A DNA stretch of 64,000 nt from Diorhabda sublineata. Lineage: Eukaryota > Arthropoda > Insecta > Coleoptera > Chrysomelidae. The notes under the pieces were generated by a model, which did not search any database, had not been told where the DNA came from, and saw only the letters and a list, made by a program, of their open reading frames with translations. Position numbers and translations under genes: made by a program. Where the stretch lies: positions 5,077,312 to 5,141,311 of the forward strand of contig NC_079483.1 in assembly GCF_026230105.1 (NCBI RefSeq), given 5' to 3'. This document shows positions 12,201 to 27,200 of this stretch, piece by piece (position 1 is the stretch's first letter; each line of letters starts with the position of its first letter).

Positions 12201-15200
12201 ATAAATAAAAACACAAAAATGAGTGTATTATAAAAATTCTGCAATATTTATGAAAACTAAATAGTGTATCGTAGTGAAGCGTTAAATTGAATTATTTTTT
12301 TACATTTATAATTTCTGAAATAATAGCTTACCCATGATTATTCATTTGAGGGGTACCAGGAGCTGACGGTTTACTATGATTATGATTATTATGGTTATTA
12401 TGATTCACGCTACTATCACTGGCCGATCTACTTAAAGATTCTTCCTCGGCTGCACTTCCACCAGAATTTCTTCTTCTCGTACCATTTACTAACCTAAATA
12501 AATAAAATAATAGTTAATTCGATATTTAACATCTAATATTGTTATTTCAGATAGTTTTCACTTAACTCTTATACCTTTGTAATACATTGAAACTTATCAC
12601 TTGAATGTATTAGTATGCGGAACATTTGAACTACTGAAAATAATCATAATCAGCAATATATAGGAAACGTCGTTGTTCCTTGCTATTACATTTTTTACAA
12701 TTTGAGCTCATCAACTTTAACTTGCAACAATGACATTTGAACTACTCGTTTTCGAAATTTAATATTTTCCTTAAGAACCAATTTGCAATTGGGATTTTCT
12801 CCATTTGGTGGTTGGTAACTGTTTCACACTGTGGTTTGGAAAGTTATCTATAACAATAACCTACTCTGGTTCAACTTTCAATATCTTAAATGTATTTTTC
12901 ATAATATTTTGTATATATTCCTTGATTATATTATTTTTTGTTTTCCTTTATATCACATTTCTTGAAAATCAAGTTCTGTTCATCCAAAACTGATTTTTAG
13001 CTCTACTATTTCAAAGACACAGAAAACTAGGACCAATTTAGAAGGAGGTCGTCTAAAATTTAATTTTAATTATTTTCAAATTAGTTCCTTTGGTCGAATA
13101 ATGCAGTAGATTCATAACTATTCAGGTATTTCAAACTTCATGAGGTGGTGTATCTGTATCATCTTTCAGGTATTCAGTTTGCTGATGGAAGCGCTCCAGA
13201 TTGTTTTACTACCAATATTGGTAGTAACTAGATTTCAACTATATTATATATGTTCTACCATACCTCAAGGTTTTTTTAAATATTTTCTAAAAATAATTTC
13301 CTCGAATACATGTTTATTTCCTGCTAGAGCCTAGTCTGTCTTCGATATATTACTATCAATTGTTTTATATCTTATTTACACATAAGCTTCATGAACCTAT
13401 GTCAATATACTATAGAATGCAAGTACATCACTAAGATTCATATTTTGTTCTCTAGCTCAGAGTCCTTGAAAACACATTTCCAGATCATAGTTTTAAATAA
13501 TGAAATATCCTTTTAAAAAGGTCTTTTCACCTTGACTGATGGTCAAGTTCGCTTTAGTTTTGTATGATTAGGGGGTTCATTAGCTTGGTAAGCTTACCAA
13601 TAAGAATTTCTTGGGGTTTTTAGTTTTGCTTAAATTACTTCAAAAACTCAATATCAGAATGATTACTTGTTGTAATATTTTGTTCTAGTGTGACTCCACT
13701 CTTTTTCCAATTTCCTTTTCTCTTTTTTCCACTTTTTTTCTACTTTCTATATATTTTTCCCACTTTATATTCATTTTTTTCCCTCGGTTAAAAGTTTCTT
13801 GGTATTTTTGGTTTTGCTCAAATTATTGGAAAACCTCCATATCAGAACGATTGCTGAATCCACTTTTTTCCACTTCTTTTTCCACATCTTTTTCCATTTC
13901 CCCCCTTTTTTCACTTCTCTTCTCTTACTTTTTTCTTACCTTTTTCCACTTTCCCCACTATGTTCAACATTTTATCACTTTTTTTCGTACTTTTGGTTCC
14001 CATTTTTTTCCACTTTTCTTTTCTCTTTATTCCACTTTTTTGGGTACAAATTTTTTGCTTAGTTTCCAAGTACCTGCTCGAATGATCGTTGGAGCCTCTG
14101 TATTATTGGTGTGTATATAATTGGTTCTTCCAAATGGAAGGGTAAATACTTGTTTTAAGTATATATTGCTCATGTGGTTTAACAATTACATATAAAATTA
14201 CGAATTCTGGGTATGTTAATTGAACACACCCAAACTTACCTAGGGGAATTCGTAAGGGAAGAATGGTTAGCTCCCGATTGGATTCCTTTAATGGCATCAT
14301 CTAAATAAGTTTGGTACCTGGCTAAATCTTGTTGAAGTTTATCTAATCTGTGGCTACATTCATTCAATTGACCTGTAACGTAAAATAAATACTAAATAGT
14401 ATAAATACTAAAAAAATAATTGTTTTAGAAGCAATCAAATTAAAGAGAATTCAGTAATTGAGAAAATTGTAAAATATTATAAACTATTAGATGAGGTAAG
14501 GGCAAAGAAATAAGCAAGTCAATTAACATCCTAGAAGAGAATAAAAATAAAGGAATTATAGCAAAATACTAAACACCACAACAATAGAAGAGAATATAAA
14601 GAACAACCAACGACATAAACAGAAAACAAACAAATTTGTGGACAGAAGAAATTTGAAATAAAGAAGAAATATATTTGGGTAGGGAAACAGAAGAGAATTG
14701 ATAAACGTGTGAAGAAAAAAATAAAGAAGCTGGTGTGTATTGAGAGGAATTTTTATGGAAAATAGAGGAATATTCAAATCAAAAGGTATTTTATCAAACA
14801 ATAAAGAAGCCGAGGAAAAACAAAAAATAATAAAGGGGAAAACAATGAAATAATAACAAATGACCAGAAAATAATTCCACAGTAGTGGTAGTACTTTAAC
14901 GAACTACAGAACAATCTCAATACATACAGGAAGGTAGAGAGAAGGAGCATAGTGAAAGACAAGAACAATAGAGGAGATGGAAGAAATAATTAAAAAAATA
15001 AAAGGAGGGAAATCGACAGAGCATGACAAGTTATTATAAATAAGAAACACCAGGGTTGGCACAAATTATGGAGGATTGGAAAACGGCCATAGTCCCCGAA
15101 GATTGGAAGATAGAAGCTCTGATTACTATAGATAAGAAAGACAACACAAAGAAAACAAATTATAGAGGCTTTACTTTATAAAGCGTTGTTTCCCATGTAT

Positions 15201-18200
15201 ACAAAAGCATACTAGAGAAAAAGTTTGGGACGCTAGGACTTTTCACAGTGGAAAACAAATAACATATTGGGATAGCCTGAAACAAAGAAATGGGTCTAAA
15301 AGACTGATGAACACAATCAAAAGTCTCTTTGGTAGAAACAAAGAAAAGCTAGGGACAAAACAGCAATAGGGGAAGAATTAAACATTGAATCGATAGTTGA
15401 AACAATAGAAAACATAAGTTGAAACGATTTAAACACATGGCTAGGATGACAAGGCACCAGTTAAAGCTTTATGGGAAGAGAAAGAAAGAGACAAAGAGAG
15501 AGGTAGATGGAGAGAGAATTATAGAGAGAGAGGTAGATAGTTAGAGAGAAAGAAATTATTTATTGTCAAAAAATTTTCACAATTTGTTGACTAAAGCTTG
15601 TCAAAATTACAAACTTAGTAAATAGAGACAAAAATAAAATCTAAATATAAAGTATACACAAGAAAACTACAAGAATAACGAAATTACCTATTAAAATGTA
15701 CACGTGAAATTTTTTATGCATTCATTAATTAAACTAGATAATAAAAGTAACTATACTAACTAACATTAAACCAATGCGCAGCATGCTCTGAATTAAATAT
15801 TAGATTTTTGCCAAAGGCTGGAAAAGATGTTATAGATTTTATTTCAATTGGCAAATGATTGTGCACTTTTTTGCATTGTAAAGTATTGAGCTCTGAACGT
15901 GAAATAAGTAGATAAAGATCGTGCTCCGCGTTCCCAAGTAGATATCCGTGCAATGGTCTATCTAAATTTGAAGAAGCTGTTAAAATAACTAATAAAAGAG
16001 AAGTAAACTTAATAAAATCTGGAATCAAAGAATAGTAAAATTATTGAATAACAGAGGGCAATAACAACTACAAAAAAATAAAAAATAATGGACCAGGTTT
16101 ATTAATCAAAAGAAAAAAAAGGTAAACAGGGGCTTATAAAAATCCCTTTTATTCAAAATTTTTTTGAGATAATGTATTAGTTTACTCACTTTCTATTGTC
16201 CGAGGATCACCTAACGCCGGATTAGCCTCGTATACACCCTTCATTTTCATGAGTCCGTCTCTAGCCGCTGTCTCTTGAGCAACTTTGTTTTTGAGTTCTT
16301 CAACTTTGAGCATCAATTTTTTCCGCCTCTGGTTCGGTGGCAATTCGCTCAAATCCTCCTTTCCGTCAGAAATTGCAGCATTCTATTAAAAAAAAAAATA
16401 GTTTTTCGAAATTAGCCTCAAATAATCAATTTTTGTAATTTGTACATCAAAACGACATGAGTATACACATAAGCAGTGTGTGTAAAAGCTAGTGTAGCAA
16501 CATTTAATAAGCTTTTTTAGTCATTTTTGAGATGATTTGTTAAAATGATTGTGTCGATAAGGGTCGATTTCATAATGTAAATTGGGCAATAAACTAGTTC
16601 AAACCAAAACTTTTTTCATTTTACAAATTTTTATGCGGCAATGGGGTAGAGTACGATTTCCGTGGTACCGCAATCTAATAATGAATTTAACTAGGCCGAA
16701 ATAAAGCGAAAATGGAGAATAAAATTTTTAGATATCTCGTTTCGTTTTCGAGATATCGATACTTGAAATCACAACCAAACGTTAGTTCGGGATAGCTTTT
16801 TAGAAAAAATGGCGTTTAATACTTCATCTAGAACATTTTTTCCCAAACTTATTCAAAATTTTGCCGGATTTGGGGGATCCCCTCCCTTGCAGTTACATTA
16901 CTACCAACTACGAATTAACAGTTATCGAAAAAAAAAAAAATTAGAATTGATTGCTTGATAGGGTTAATTATTTGATAATAAAAACAAACTAATCGATAGT
17001 GATTTTTCAAGCCAACATTTGAGTTCTTCACTGACGAAACTAAATAAAATTTCATGGACCCCCACTTACGATTGTGGACCCCCATCTTTTGTCACGCCCA
17101 ACATAGACCCCCGTCGAGTCTCCCGGGGATCCACGAGAATCAAGAATTTATCGCTTTAAATTCTTCATAATCTTGTAATTTAACAAACAAAAGGTTTTTT
17201 ATTTAATTTTTACTTAATTTGCCCTAACATTCCAATAATATATTAAAAAAACCGAACGAGACAAAATGGGCGATGATTTCAGGAATAGTTCAACCTTTTT
17301 TAGAAAAAATTATCTCTTGTTTGGTACAATTGATTTAGCAATAATTTCATCGATAACTATATGTAGTTTCAAGCTTATCAAGCATAAAGTATTTTCCGAA
17401 TGCTTCCAAACGTGAAACCCCGGTGGGGTTAGGTTAAATCAAATTAGGTTAGGTTAGGTATTTCGACTTCAAGTATAAATATCTCGATAACGAAGGGAGA
17501 TATCGAAAAATTTGACTCTTCGTTTTTGACGTCTTTTGGGTCGATTTACAAAATGGCATCTTGACGCCACGGAAAACTTACTCGTTCCCGGTAATGTGGG
17601 GAAAAAATAATATTAACCACTATTTTTGGGGTTTACTAAATATTAAACATTAGAATGAATGTATTGAATATTTGCAATGCTATTACTATATTCTTTATCA
17701 ATGATAAATATGACAATTTCTTATAGGTTATGAAGGTTAATTGTTGGCGGGAAATTCAAAATTTAAATAAGATAACGATGTCAAGCTTAACTTTACTTCA
17801 GAGATAATTGGACATGAATATTTCTGACGAAAATAAGAGGTAAAATATGAGAAAAAGTAAGTGCTAAGCTTTTTAATACAGCGTCGAGTATAATATGTAT
17901 AAATATAGGCTGAAACAAAGCGAAACAAAAAGAAAACAACTCAAATATACAAAGAATAAAAAGCAGAATAGCACATCATACCTTTATCGCCATACAGACT
18001 TCCGAAAGCTTCTGTACGCATGAAAAAGTAAAAAAAAAAGCGATTTAACTCTTTAACAAAGCTGTGTTTGGAAGCATATTTTCAAATCATAATAATACCT
18101 TTCTTGATAATGAGAAATATGTAAACTGTTAGATATTTTAACCCCCTTATAGTTACAGGGTATTTGATTTTGATATATTTTGGTGCCCAGAACGTTTTCT

Positions 18201-21200
18201 GGTCACTTGACGAAACTATATAACCTAACCTTAAAATTTAACAGTTAAAACATTTCCCATTGATAATGAAACACTCTATATATATTTTAACGTAATATTT
18301 CATAATTTTATTTGCGAAATAAACTTATAATGAGGGTTTAAAGGGATTAGGTAATGTAAACTAAGAAAAATATATATTTATATATGTATCAAGGTCATTA
18401 TATAAAAGTAAAGTGAATATTATTATTATTCGGATCAACAGAAAAAACAAAGCAAACACGTGACTTGCAAACTAGATGTTGATAGTAAAATTATAAATTG
18501 CGAAGTTAGCAGTAGAAAAAGTGGCGAAATAAGTTTTCAAAAACTGGGAGTCAGTACGGTAGAATTTGTCACACAATATTATATTTGAAATTTGATATAT
18601 CGAAAGAATTTCAGGTTATATTATGGTAAACATCGAAATTGGGTCGAAACGGCCTTAAAGTACGACATTGTGAATATATATTTATTATGAACTCGTTATT
18701 TTATAATTTGGAGGTTACCAAATTTTCGAGATTTCAAATATGGTAACACTGATGTGAATATGTCAAATCTGACATTGCCATCAAAAAGTTTGACAGTTGT
18801 CGATTGGTGCAAAGAAATGCTAAAGAGGAGCCAAACCCAACAAAAGTTGTTAGGGCTTGAAGCAGTTCGGAAGCAAATGGTTGCCTGTTTTCTCGGAATA
18901 ACTGGACATGTCTCAACCGTTCCACAAGAGAAACGTAGAACAGTCAATTCTGAATGGTAAACTAGCATTTGTTTGCCAAAAGTGTTCGGAAAAATCAGGA
19001 AAACCAATCGCAGAAGACGAATCATTCTCCATCACGTCAACGCGAGTTCTCAAAAAAACCTCAGTTCGAACCAAAACGTTTTTAAACAGTCAAAACATCG
19101 AATTGATGGATCATCCGACGTAGAGTTCCTGTTTGGCATCCAGTGATTTCTTCTTAATAAAACAAATTACGAGGTGAACGTTTTCTTACAACTGAAGAAG
19201 CGATTGATGCCTTTAAACCATGTTTTGGAGGTACCTCAATCGGAATGGAGAAGATGTTTCGACAAATTGTTTATAAGCATGAAAAAGTGTATAGAGTTAC
19301 ATTATTTATAACTCAAGACCGGCCGAATTGGCTGAAAATTGGTGGGGAGGTAGCTGAGAACCAGGAGAAGGACGTAGGATATTTTTATCCAGAAGAACGA
19401 GAAATTGGACGTGAAGAACGCTGCGTTATTATGGCTTCTTAATCAAAGAGTATTTGAAAGAATTGGAAATTTAGAATGTACTGGGAATGCCAAAACTTTG
19501 CACCGAAATGATGACTCATTTAAATGCCTTTTTAAACGTCTATATACTGAAAAATTCATGTAAACTTATTTCCTGATTCATATTGATGCACCAAACAATA
19601 ACAAACAAAATTTTTTTTTATTTCAGCTCCAATTAATAAAAATGTGTTTTCGACAAAACTGTTTCGATTTTACAAGTTTCATATCCTACCGACGATGCGC
19701 AGGCATCTACTAAATCCTAATTTGACAAGTGATGTTTAAACTTCAAACGTCATTCAAGCCACAGATACCGTTTAAAACTTCGGTTTAACAGTTACCGGCT
19801 GTCAGGGGGTAGTTTAAACTTTATTTAAAACGAAATTTATTCAAATTGTTCACATTTTAAAGGATTTTCGTGGAATGATTGAAGATTTACACTTTGATGA
19901 ACTCGACGATGATGATTAAGAAATTATGAACATTATCGACAAGCCGAGAAAACAAAAAGTTATTCGTTCTTAAGCAAATCTTTAAATTGTCTCATTTACT
20001 TTTCGAATTCTTTGTTTGTGTTTCTTTCCAAGGTTAACCAAAAGCACGACTTCGTTGTTAGAGAAATTTGAATTGCAAATTATTCTTTGTTCATTTCGGT
20101 TCAACTTTCTCAATCAATTAAATTTCGCGCTAGTCACAACTGTAAAGAGCAATCTTATTTAATCTTCTTCTTCTTTGGGTGTCCTCTTCTAACGAAGGTT
20201 GGCGATAATCCCAGCAAAGTCATTTCTGTATCTGGCCCTTCTTATCAGCCTCTGAGAGTCTAAACTCGCGAATATTCTTTAGCCATGACGCCTGTCGTTT
20301 GCCAGGACCACGTTTTCTTTCGATTTTCCCTTCGATCAGAAGTTGCAAAAGTCTGTATTTGTCATTTCTATATATGTGTCCCAGATACGAGGTTTTTCGA
20401 GTTTTTATCAATTCTTTAAGTTCCCTGTCGGTGCCTATTCTTTATCTATCTATCTTATTTATCATTGGTTTGAACTAGAGTTAAAATCATAGTTTAAGCT
20501 CTAGTTTAATCTTTAGTTTTAACCTAGATTATAAAATTGGCTTTAAGAAGAAGAAGAACGAATGAAGTTCGTTGTGGTTATGTTATTAGGAGAGATAATG
20601 ACATATGACATTTTTATGTGACATATGGTTTAGGAATTACCCTGTTGTGGGAAAAAATTTCCTATTTAAGGTTGTAGAGGTGATTTTTCGTATGTGGATG
20701 TGTCGTATGCTATTGCGAGTGAAATTGAGTTGATTGAGTGAATTGAGCAAGTGTGTAAAGTAAGAAGATCCAAATGATATATGTTTAAAAATTTTTGATA
20801 ATTTAAGGCATGCGCAGTAAAGCAGGAATACGTCGTTAATGATAATTTTCAGCAAAATAATTTCAATCGAAAACATAATTAAAAAAAAAAACTGTAAACT
20901 AATATATACACACCAATGCACTCCATAGACACACGTGTTAAAATTTATCATGGAATTGACCAGCTTTAATATGGAAATTTAAATTATACAGGATGTTACG
21001 ATGATGATGGATGTAAACACTAGATAACAGATTTTAAGGTATCGGAAACAATAATTATTGATTGTAATAGCGTTCAATGTTCAATGCAAAAAAATACTTA
21101 ATAGTAAATTCTTGTCTTTGCCATCACCTCTTTATTTATATGAAGCCATTTTTTTATGTTTGGGATTAGAAAATGATCGGGAACCAGATCAGGTGATCAT

Positions 21201-24200
21201 GTGGTCGATTTTACTAATTTCGACATAGAAATGATTCAAAAAATCAATACAATAATGAATATTTATCGTTTATCTTTTATCTAACCAACCATTAGATAAT
21301 TTAGAATAAATATTAATATTTTCCTTAACATTCAATGTACTTTTCAACAACAACAAGCAAATTTTCATTAACAATCTTTCCATGTTTCTTGTCGCCCTAT
21401 TCATGAAAAAGTTCATACGTTTTCTCATACACTAACTTGGATTTGGCCGGTAACATATTAGATACGATTGTCTTTGCTTCTTCAAAATAATTTGAAATTG
21501 AAGTAACCTCGAGCAAACACTGTCTATTGACATCATTAAGTAATCTCCTTTTAGCTCCAGACACTTTTCCCAGCGATGTTTACAAGTTCGATACCCTTTT
21601 TATAATACGAATCTTCGAGCTCCTCAAAGCAACCATTTTTTTAAGTCTGGCAACACAAAATAATCCGAAGGGTCTAAATCTTACGAATAGGGTGCAAGAG
21701 GTAGAAATTCAAATTTCAATTCAATCATTTTGGACATTGCAATAACGGATTTGAGAGCTGGTGCATTGTCTTGATGAAACAACATTTTCTTCTTTTCTTC
21801 TTAGCCAAAAACTGCAGTTTTTGCTTGATTTCTTCGCTCAAAACTTTACAATAACTTCGCGTTATACTCGCCGTTGATAGTTTTTCCTTATTCAAGATAT
21901 CAAATGAAAATTGTCCCACGCGCATCCCAAAAAACCGACGCCATGACTTTTTCTGCAGATGGAACGATCTTTGCCTTCTTTAGAGCCGGTTTTCCCTTTT
22001 CAGTCCATTGTTTTGATTGTTCCTTTGTTTTGGGTGTGAAGTGATGGTTCCACGTTTCATCTATGGTTATGAAACTGCGCAAAAATTCAGCTTCCCGACG
22101 CTGTTTTTGTTCCACTGTAAGCAAACGTGGCACCCATCTTGCGCACAGCATTTTCATGTCCAAATTTTCAGTTAATATGCGATGTACCCCACTTTTTGTA
22201 ATGCCTACTATGTCTGGTAGCTCGCACATCAGAACAGCTTTGAGGATTTCCTTCAGAATTTCCGCCATTGTCACCTCATTTGGTGACATGGGAGAAAAAG
22301 CGACGTAAGCACTACCAGAAAGTTTTACTAGAGTATGCATAGAAGAAAAGATCTCTGAAGATTGGAAAATGGATTTGATACTACCAGTGCACAAAAAGGG
22401 AGAGAGCAAGGACTGCAATATCGAATAATATCCTTGTTCTGTACACCGCTAAAGCTTTTTGAACAAATAACCTAAAAGATACTGCGAGCTAAAATTTAAC
22501 AAACTTCGACAAGTGGATTTCGGAAAAGTAGAAGATCATGTCTTCACTATAGAAGAAATTATTTGTAGAAAAATGACATCTAAATCATTATATACATTGC
22601 TTTAATAGACAGGAATGATTTTCGATAAAATCCCATGAATGAAAATATGGAAGAAACCCCAATAAAAAGAAATGTTAGCAGCGAATTAACAAGAGTCACT
22701 AAATTCCTGTACAAAGAAACGAGAAATAAGGTAATAAGCAGAAATATGGATTCAGAGATGTTCACAACACAAGAAGAAGTGCAACAAAGATGTATTCTGA
22801 GCTCGTTACTATTCATAGCTTTAATGGATAAATCAATTAGAAGCTCAGAAAAGAAAGGTGAACCACTTTATATTGATACCGTCAACTATTGCGCCTTAAT
22901 GTATCGGTATGCGCTTTTTGAGATGATATAATTATCATATCAGAAAACTAGAAGGATCTACAATAAAATTTAAACCTTTGGAATCAAATACTGACTGAAA
23001 TTTGTAAAGCAGAAAATTGAAATCATGATTGAGGAGCAGCTTATAGAACAGATTAGTAGCTTCCAATGCCTAGAAATGATGTTGCTAAAAACAGGAAGAC
23101 GGGATTTCGAATTAAAGATTAGAATGGAGAACGCGATCAAGGTATACTATGCACTAATCAAGAGGCTCATAAAGAAATAGCAATTTAGAGGCCAATCCTT
23201 ACATATGGCTGTGAATCCTGGGTTGACAAAGAGGAAGTTAGAGTGAAGTTAGAGCAACATAGATGACATACCTTAGAATAATGAAAGGAATAATTAGAAA
23301 CGAAGACTTAGAAGCTCGCATCTACGAGAAGATGTAAAAATTGAACCCATACAAGAATTAATAGAAAGGAAGCAACTAGGGACCATCTACAAAGGATTGA
23401 TAGCATGGTGCTAGTTAAAAATATTTGGGACAGTAAAAAACCAGTGAAAAGTAAGAAAAGAATACCTGGGACAACACGCTATGAAAAATCTTAGAAAAGA
23501 AAGGAAGTTTATGGCGCGAAACAAAAAATTTGGCGCGAGATAGAAGGGTCTGGAAACTTTTCATAAGTAATTAGTGAAATACACCTTATATGGTAAAAAA
23601 AAGAAAGTGCTGACATCTTCAGGTTGAGGTCGGATTGCTTAGAAAACCCTCGTATGTAATGAAAGTTCTTTCAAGGAATAATTTTCCTTATTTCTGTAAT
23701 ATTATAATTATAACCCAATAAACAAACAGTTGTATTAGTATTTATATATAACTGTAATATAGTGATTGTGAGTGGAAAACAATAAATCGTTATCTAAAAA
23801 TAACCTAAACGTCCATATAAAGCTGTTCATATTTCATATGCAGTTGTGTGAGACCACATCATGCGCACGTATATAAAAATTACTTACTACATAGTGTAAA
23901 ATGCCCACCACAAAACGCAGACCACCAAAGGATAAATTGAAAATAAAATAAAAAACATAAAGTTAGGTTAGGAAGGGAAAAATGTTATCGAATATGATTG
24001 GATGTAGCATTTTTGTACATCTAACTACTAATCACTATTTTGATTTGTTTATAGTTTTTGTGACGTAAATTATAGTCACGTGATAAATTGTTATTAAATT
24101 GAGAACGAGCCATTTTAACGATTTTCAAAAGTATCGACAATTGACTAATGACAGTTAAATAAGTGTCATTTATTACAAACCGGGTGGTTCTATTTAAAAA

Positions 24201-27200
24201 AATAAAGAAATTTGATATTTATTAAGTCCAACTTTAAACACTTTTTATACACACCCTGTATAAAATGAAAAAATTTTCAACATAGATTCAAATACGTCTG
24301 ACCTTGCTAATAGCAACCGAACAGAAACCATTTTCATATATTTAAGGGTATCTTCGTAAAAAAATAATTTGTAAGGGTCTGCAACTGTTATTTTTTTTTA
24401 CAAAAAAATTAATAACTCGAAAAGTATGGATTTTTCGAAAAAAGTTTTTAGATAAAAGTATACTAGAATTTTACGTAGATTTCAAAAATGTATTAATATA
24501 TAGGGTGTTCCACTTAAAATAACAAAGTTATTTTCCGATGGAACCGGTGAAACCGGAAGTCGACCATCTTTGAAAATATTTTTAAAAACTATTTTCCCAT
24601 ATACAGATAGTTTTAACTCGTCGTGGGACACCCTGTATAAGCAATTAGGCAATCTAAGAAAACAGCTCATTCAAAATGACGACCGTGGGGTAAACAATAG
24701 ACTTCCTCCTATGTACCATTGTTAGTTTTTCTTGGCTTTTTCCGGTAGTGAGAGTTGTTTTCTATGGTTTCTTATTTTTTGATGTTAAGAAGAATCCATA
24801 TATACTTTTTAGATATATTTCAGTGAACTAATACAACCGAAACTGCATATTTTTGAATTTTTTTTAATCAATCTGTGAGTGAATCAATTTTGAAAGGTTG
24901 CAAAATGATAACCCATTAGCATCTGAAAGTTACAACAAAAAACTTAGAGCTTTAGGTGGAGTTTCATTAAATGAATAGAGCTTTAGTCAGAATCTTGCTC
25001 ATTTTCCACTAGTTTCCAAATCCAATATACATACTTATCAAACTACATTTCCCGATTATCTAAACTAGGCACAACACAAAACCATATTTCCGTATTAAAA
25101 AGCCATTTCTTAGTAAAAATGGGTCTAAAATTCCACAAAAAGTTCACGAATCATACAGAAACTTACGACAAAAGCATTTGTTTACCCCACGGCCTCCATT
25201 TATAAATGAATTTTGACAATTCGTTAGATATATTGCCCAATTGACAAGATAATTGAAAAATAGATCAGTCAAATTGACTGTCATTTAATCAATCCGTTTT
25301 TCCAAATGACCTTGAACGTATTTGACGTTCAGGAATACCAACAAATTATTTTATTGTCCATTTTATTGATTATAAATTGGATCAACCATCATCTGTACGT
25401 CAATGAAACTGAAAACCTGTCGAATACATCGCTACTGTCCGTGAATAAATAAAGGAAAATCTGTGCCAATCGTTTTCACGTTTATCGCAGTTTTCTTATT
25501 AAACAGGTGGCAAATTGGAACTTGCTTGAAGTAATAACTTATAATTTTGAGATGTGTGCGGGAAAAAAATAATATAAACATAACATTGGGTCATTGAAGT
25601 GGTTTGATTTTCAACCGTCACATTTTTTTTTTTTTTTTTTAAAGAAAAATGACAAAACCTGGCCGGGGAATGATTATTAATGGTGAATATTTTCGAAATG
25701 ATCCCCATCTGAACTTGCACAATAATCAAGTCGTTTTTGAATGCTATGAAAAATTTGTTCAATAGGAAACTTGCATTTTTGATTATTTCCTTTATTTTAT
25801 AAGTTGTTGATATGATATAATGTCAAAAACTAAAATATTTATTTATATATGGAAAAATAATATCTAAATATTTGATTGAAAATCGCAAAAATTTAAAATT
25901 TCTAACTACCTAAGAAAACAGTTGTCTGCTTGGTGATCACGAGGTTATCGTTGCCGACAACGTAGCGTGTGCTGGTATAATACAGTTTTTATTTATTAGT
26001 TACGTATTAATAAAACATTTTTCTATTGTATATAAGAATAAAGTGAATAAACGTTTTATAGGTTAAGTTCTTACATTATTACATAACCACGTTAAAAATT
26101 AAAAGCATAATAAACTTAATTATTATAAACTATCAAAATAAGTTAAATTTGAACCTAATTTTCAACCCATTTTTGTTATACGAATTTTTTGGCATCATAA
26201 AAAAACTTTATTAGGTGTTTTAGTTTTGATATTTTTACATCCCAACACAAAACACGATTTATATACCATTTTTCAGATTAATCACAGTTTAATAATAGAG
26301 AAAAACTGTATCATATGTTCAGTTTTTATTTTATACTTATGACGTCACGCAATATGGCGACATTATTGAAATGTTTAAACTACCTACAAAATTTTTGAAC
26401 TTTTAATAATTTTTTTCTATATAAATTTTGATCAAAAATTTAAAAAAAAAGTATTAAAAGTTGTATATAAGCTATGCAATACTATTTTTTTTCTCAAACC
26501 ATGCAAGTACCCTATTGTAGATGAAGAAAGATCAGAAATTCTTTTTCTGCTAGCTCCACTCAAATCATCTTTAGTCTTGGGTCTTTCAGGAAATTCCCAT
26601 AAGAATAAATCACACGGGTGTAAGTCCGGTGAATACAGGGGCCAATCTATACCTGCTTGTGCAAACTTGGGATATTCTAAACTGAAGACGCGTTCACCAT
26701 AAACTTAGTAATACCATAAAGTCAAATATATATTTTGTATTTTTACTTTTTCTTCGTACATAAAGTCACTCATTTTAAAGTACACGTCGTCTCAATAGAA
26801 ACTGACAACATTCCAGAATATACCTACGTCGGCCCAGCCTTATACGGTAGAGGAGAAGGGGAAAGATACTTTAGACAACTTTCCATTTGTCATTCGTTAT
26901 GACCTTTCATTCTATGTTAGCCTAAGAACTCCTGGACCACACTACGTAACTGTACAGTCTAAGTTACACCCGTATAAAATTTAACTAGCCCGTGAGATTT
27001 TTTCACACAAGTGTAGATTTTGGGTTTGAGGTTTTTAGAAGACGTTGGCTAGAACATCACCTTCAATCGCAACCATCTTCTTTTGACCTGATCTACGCAG
27101 GTGGTGGTATAATCATCTCAAGTAGAGATTATATTAACCAGCCATCGAGATTGTGCGATTTGATCCCATTAGATTTTTCTTGTGGGGTCTTCCTTAGTCT

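Noticed and set aside
13799..14062. + strand Phe/Leu-rich frames
   Set aside because: They are products of a polypyrimidine tract, low-complexity and without splice or family support.
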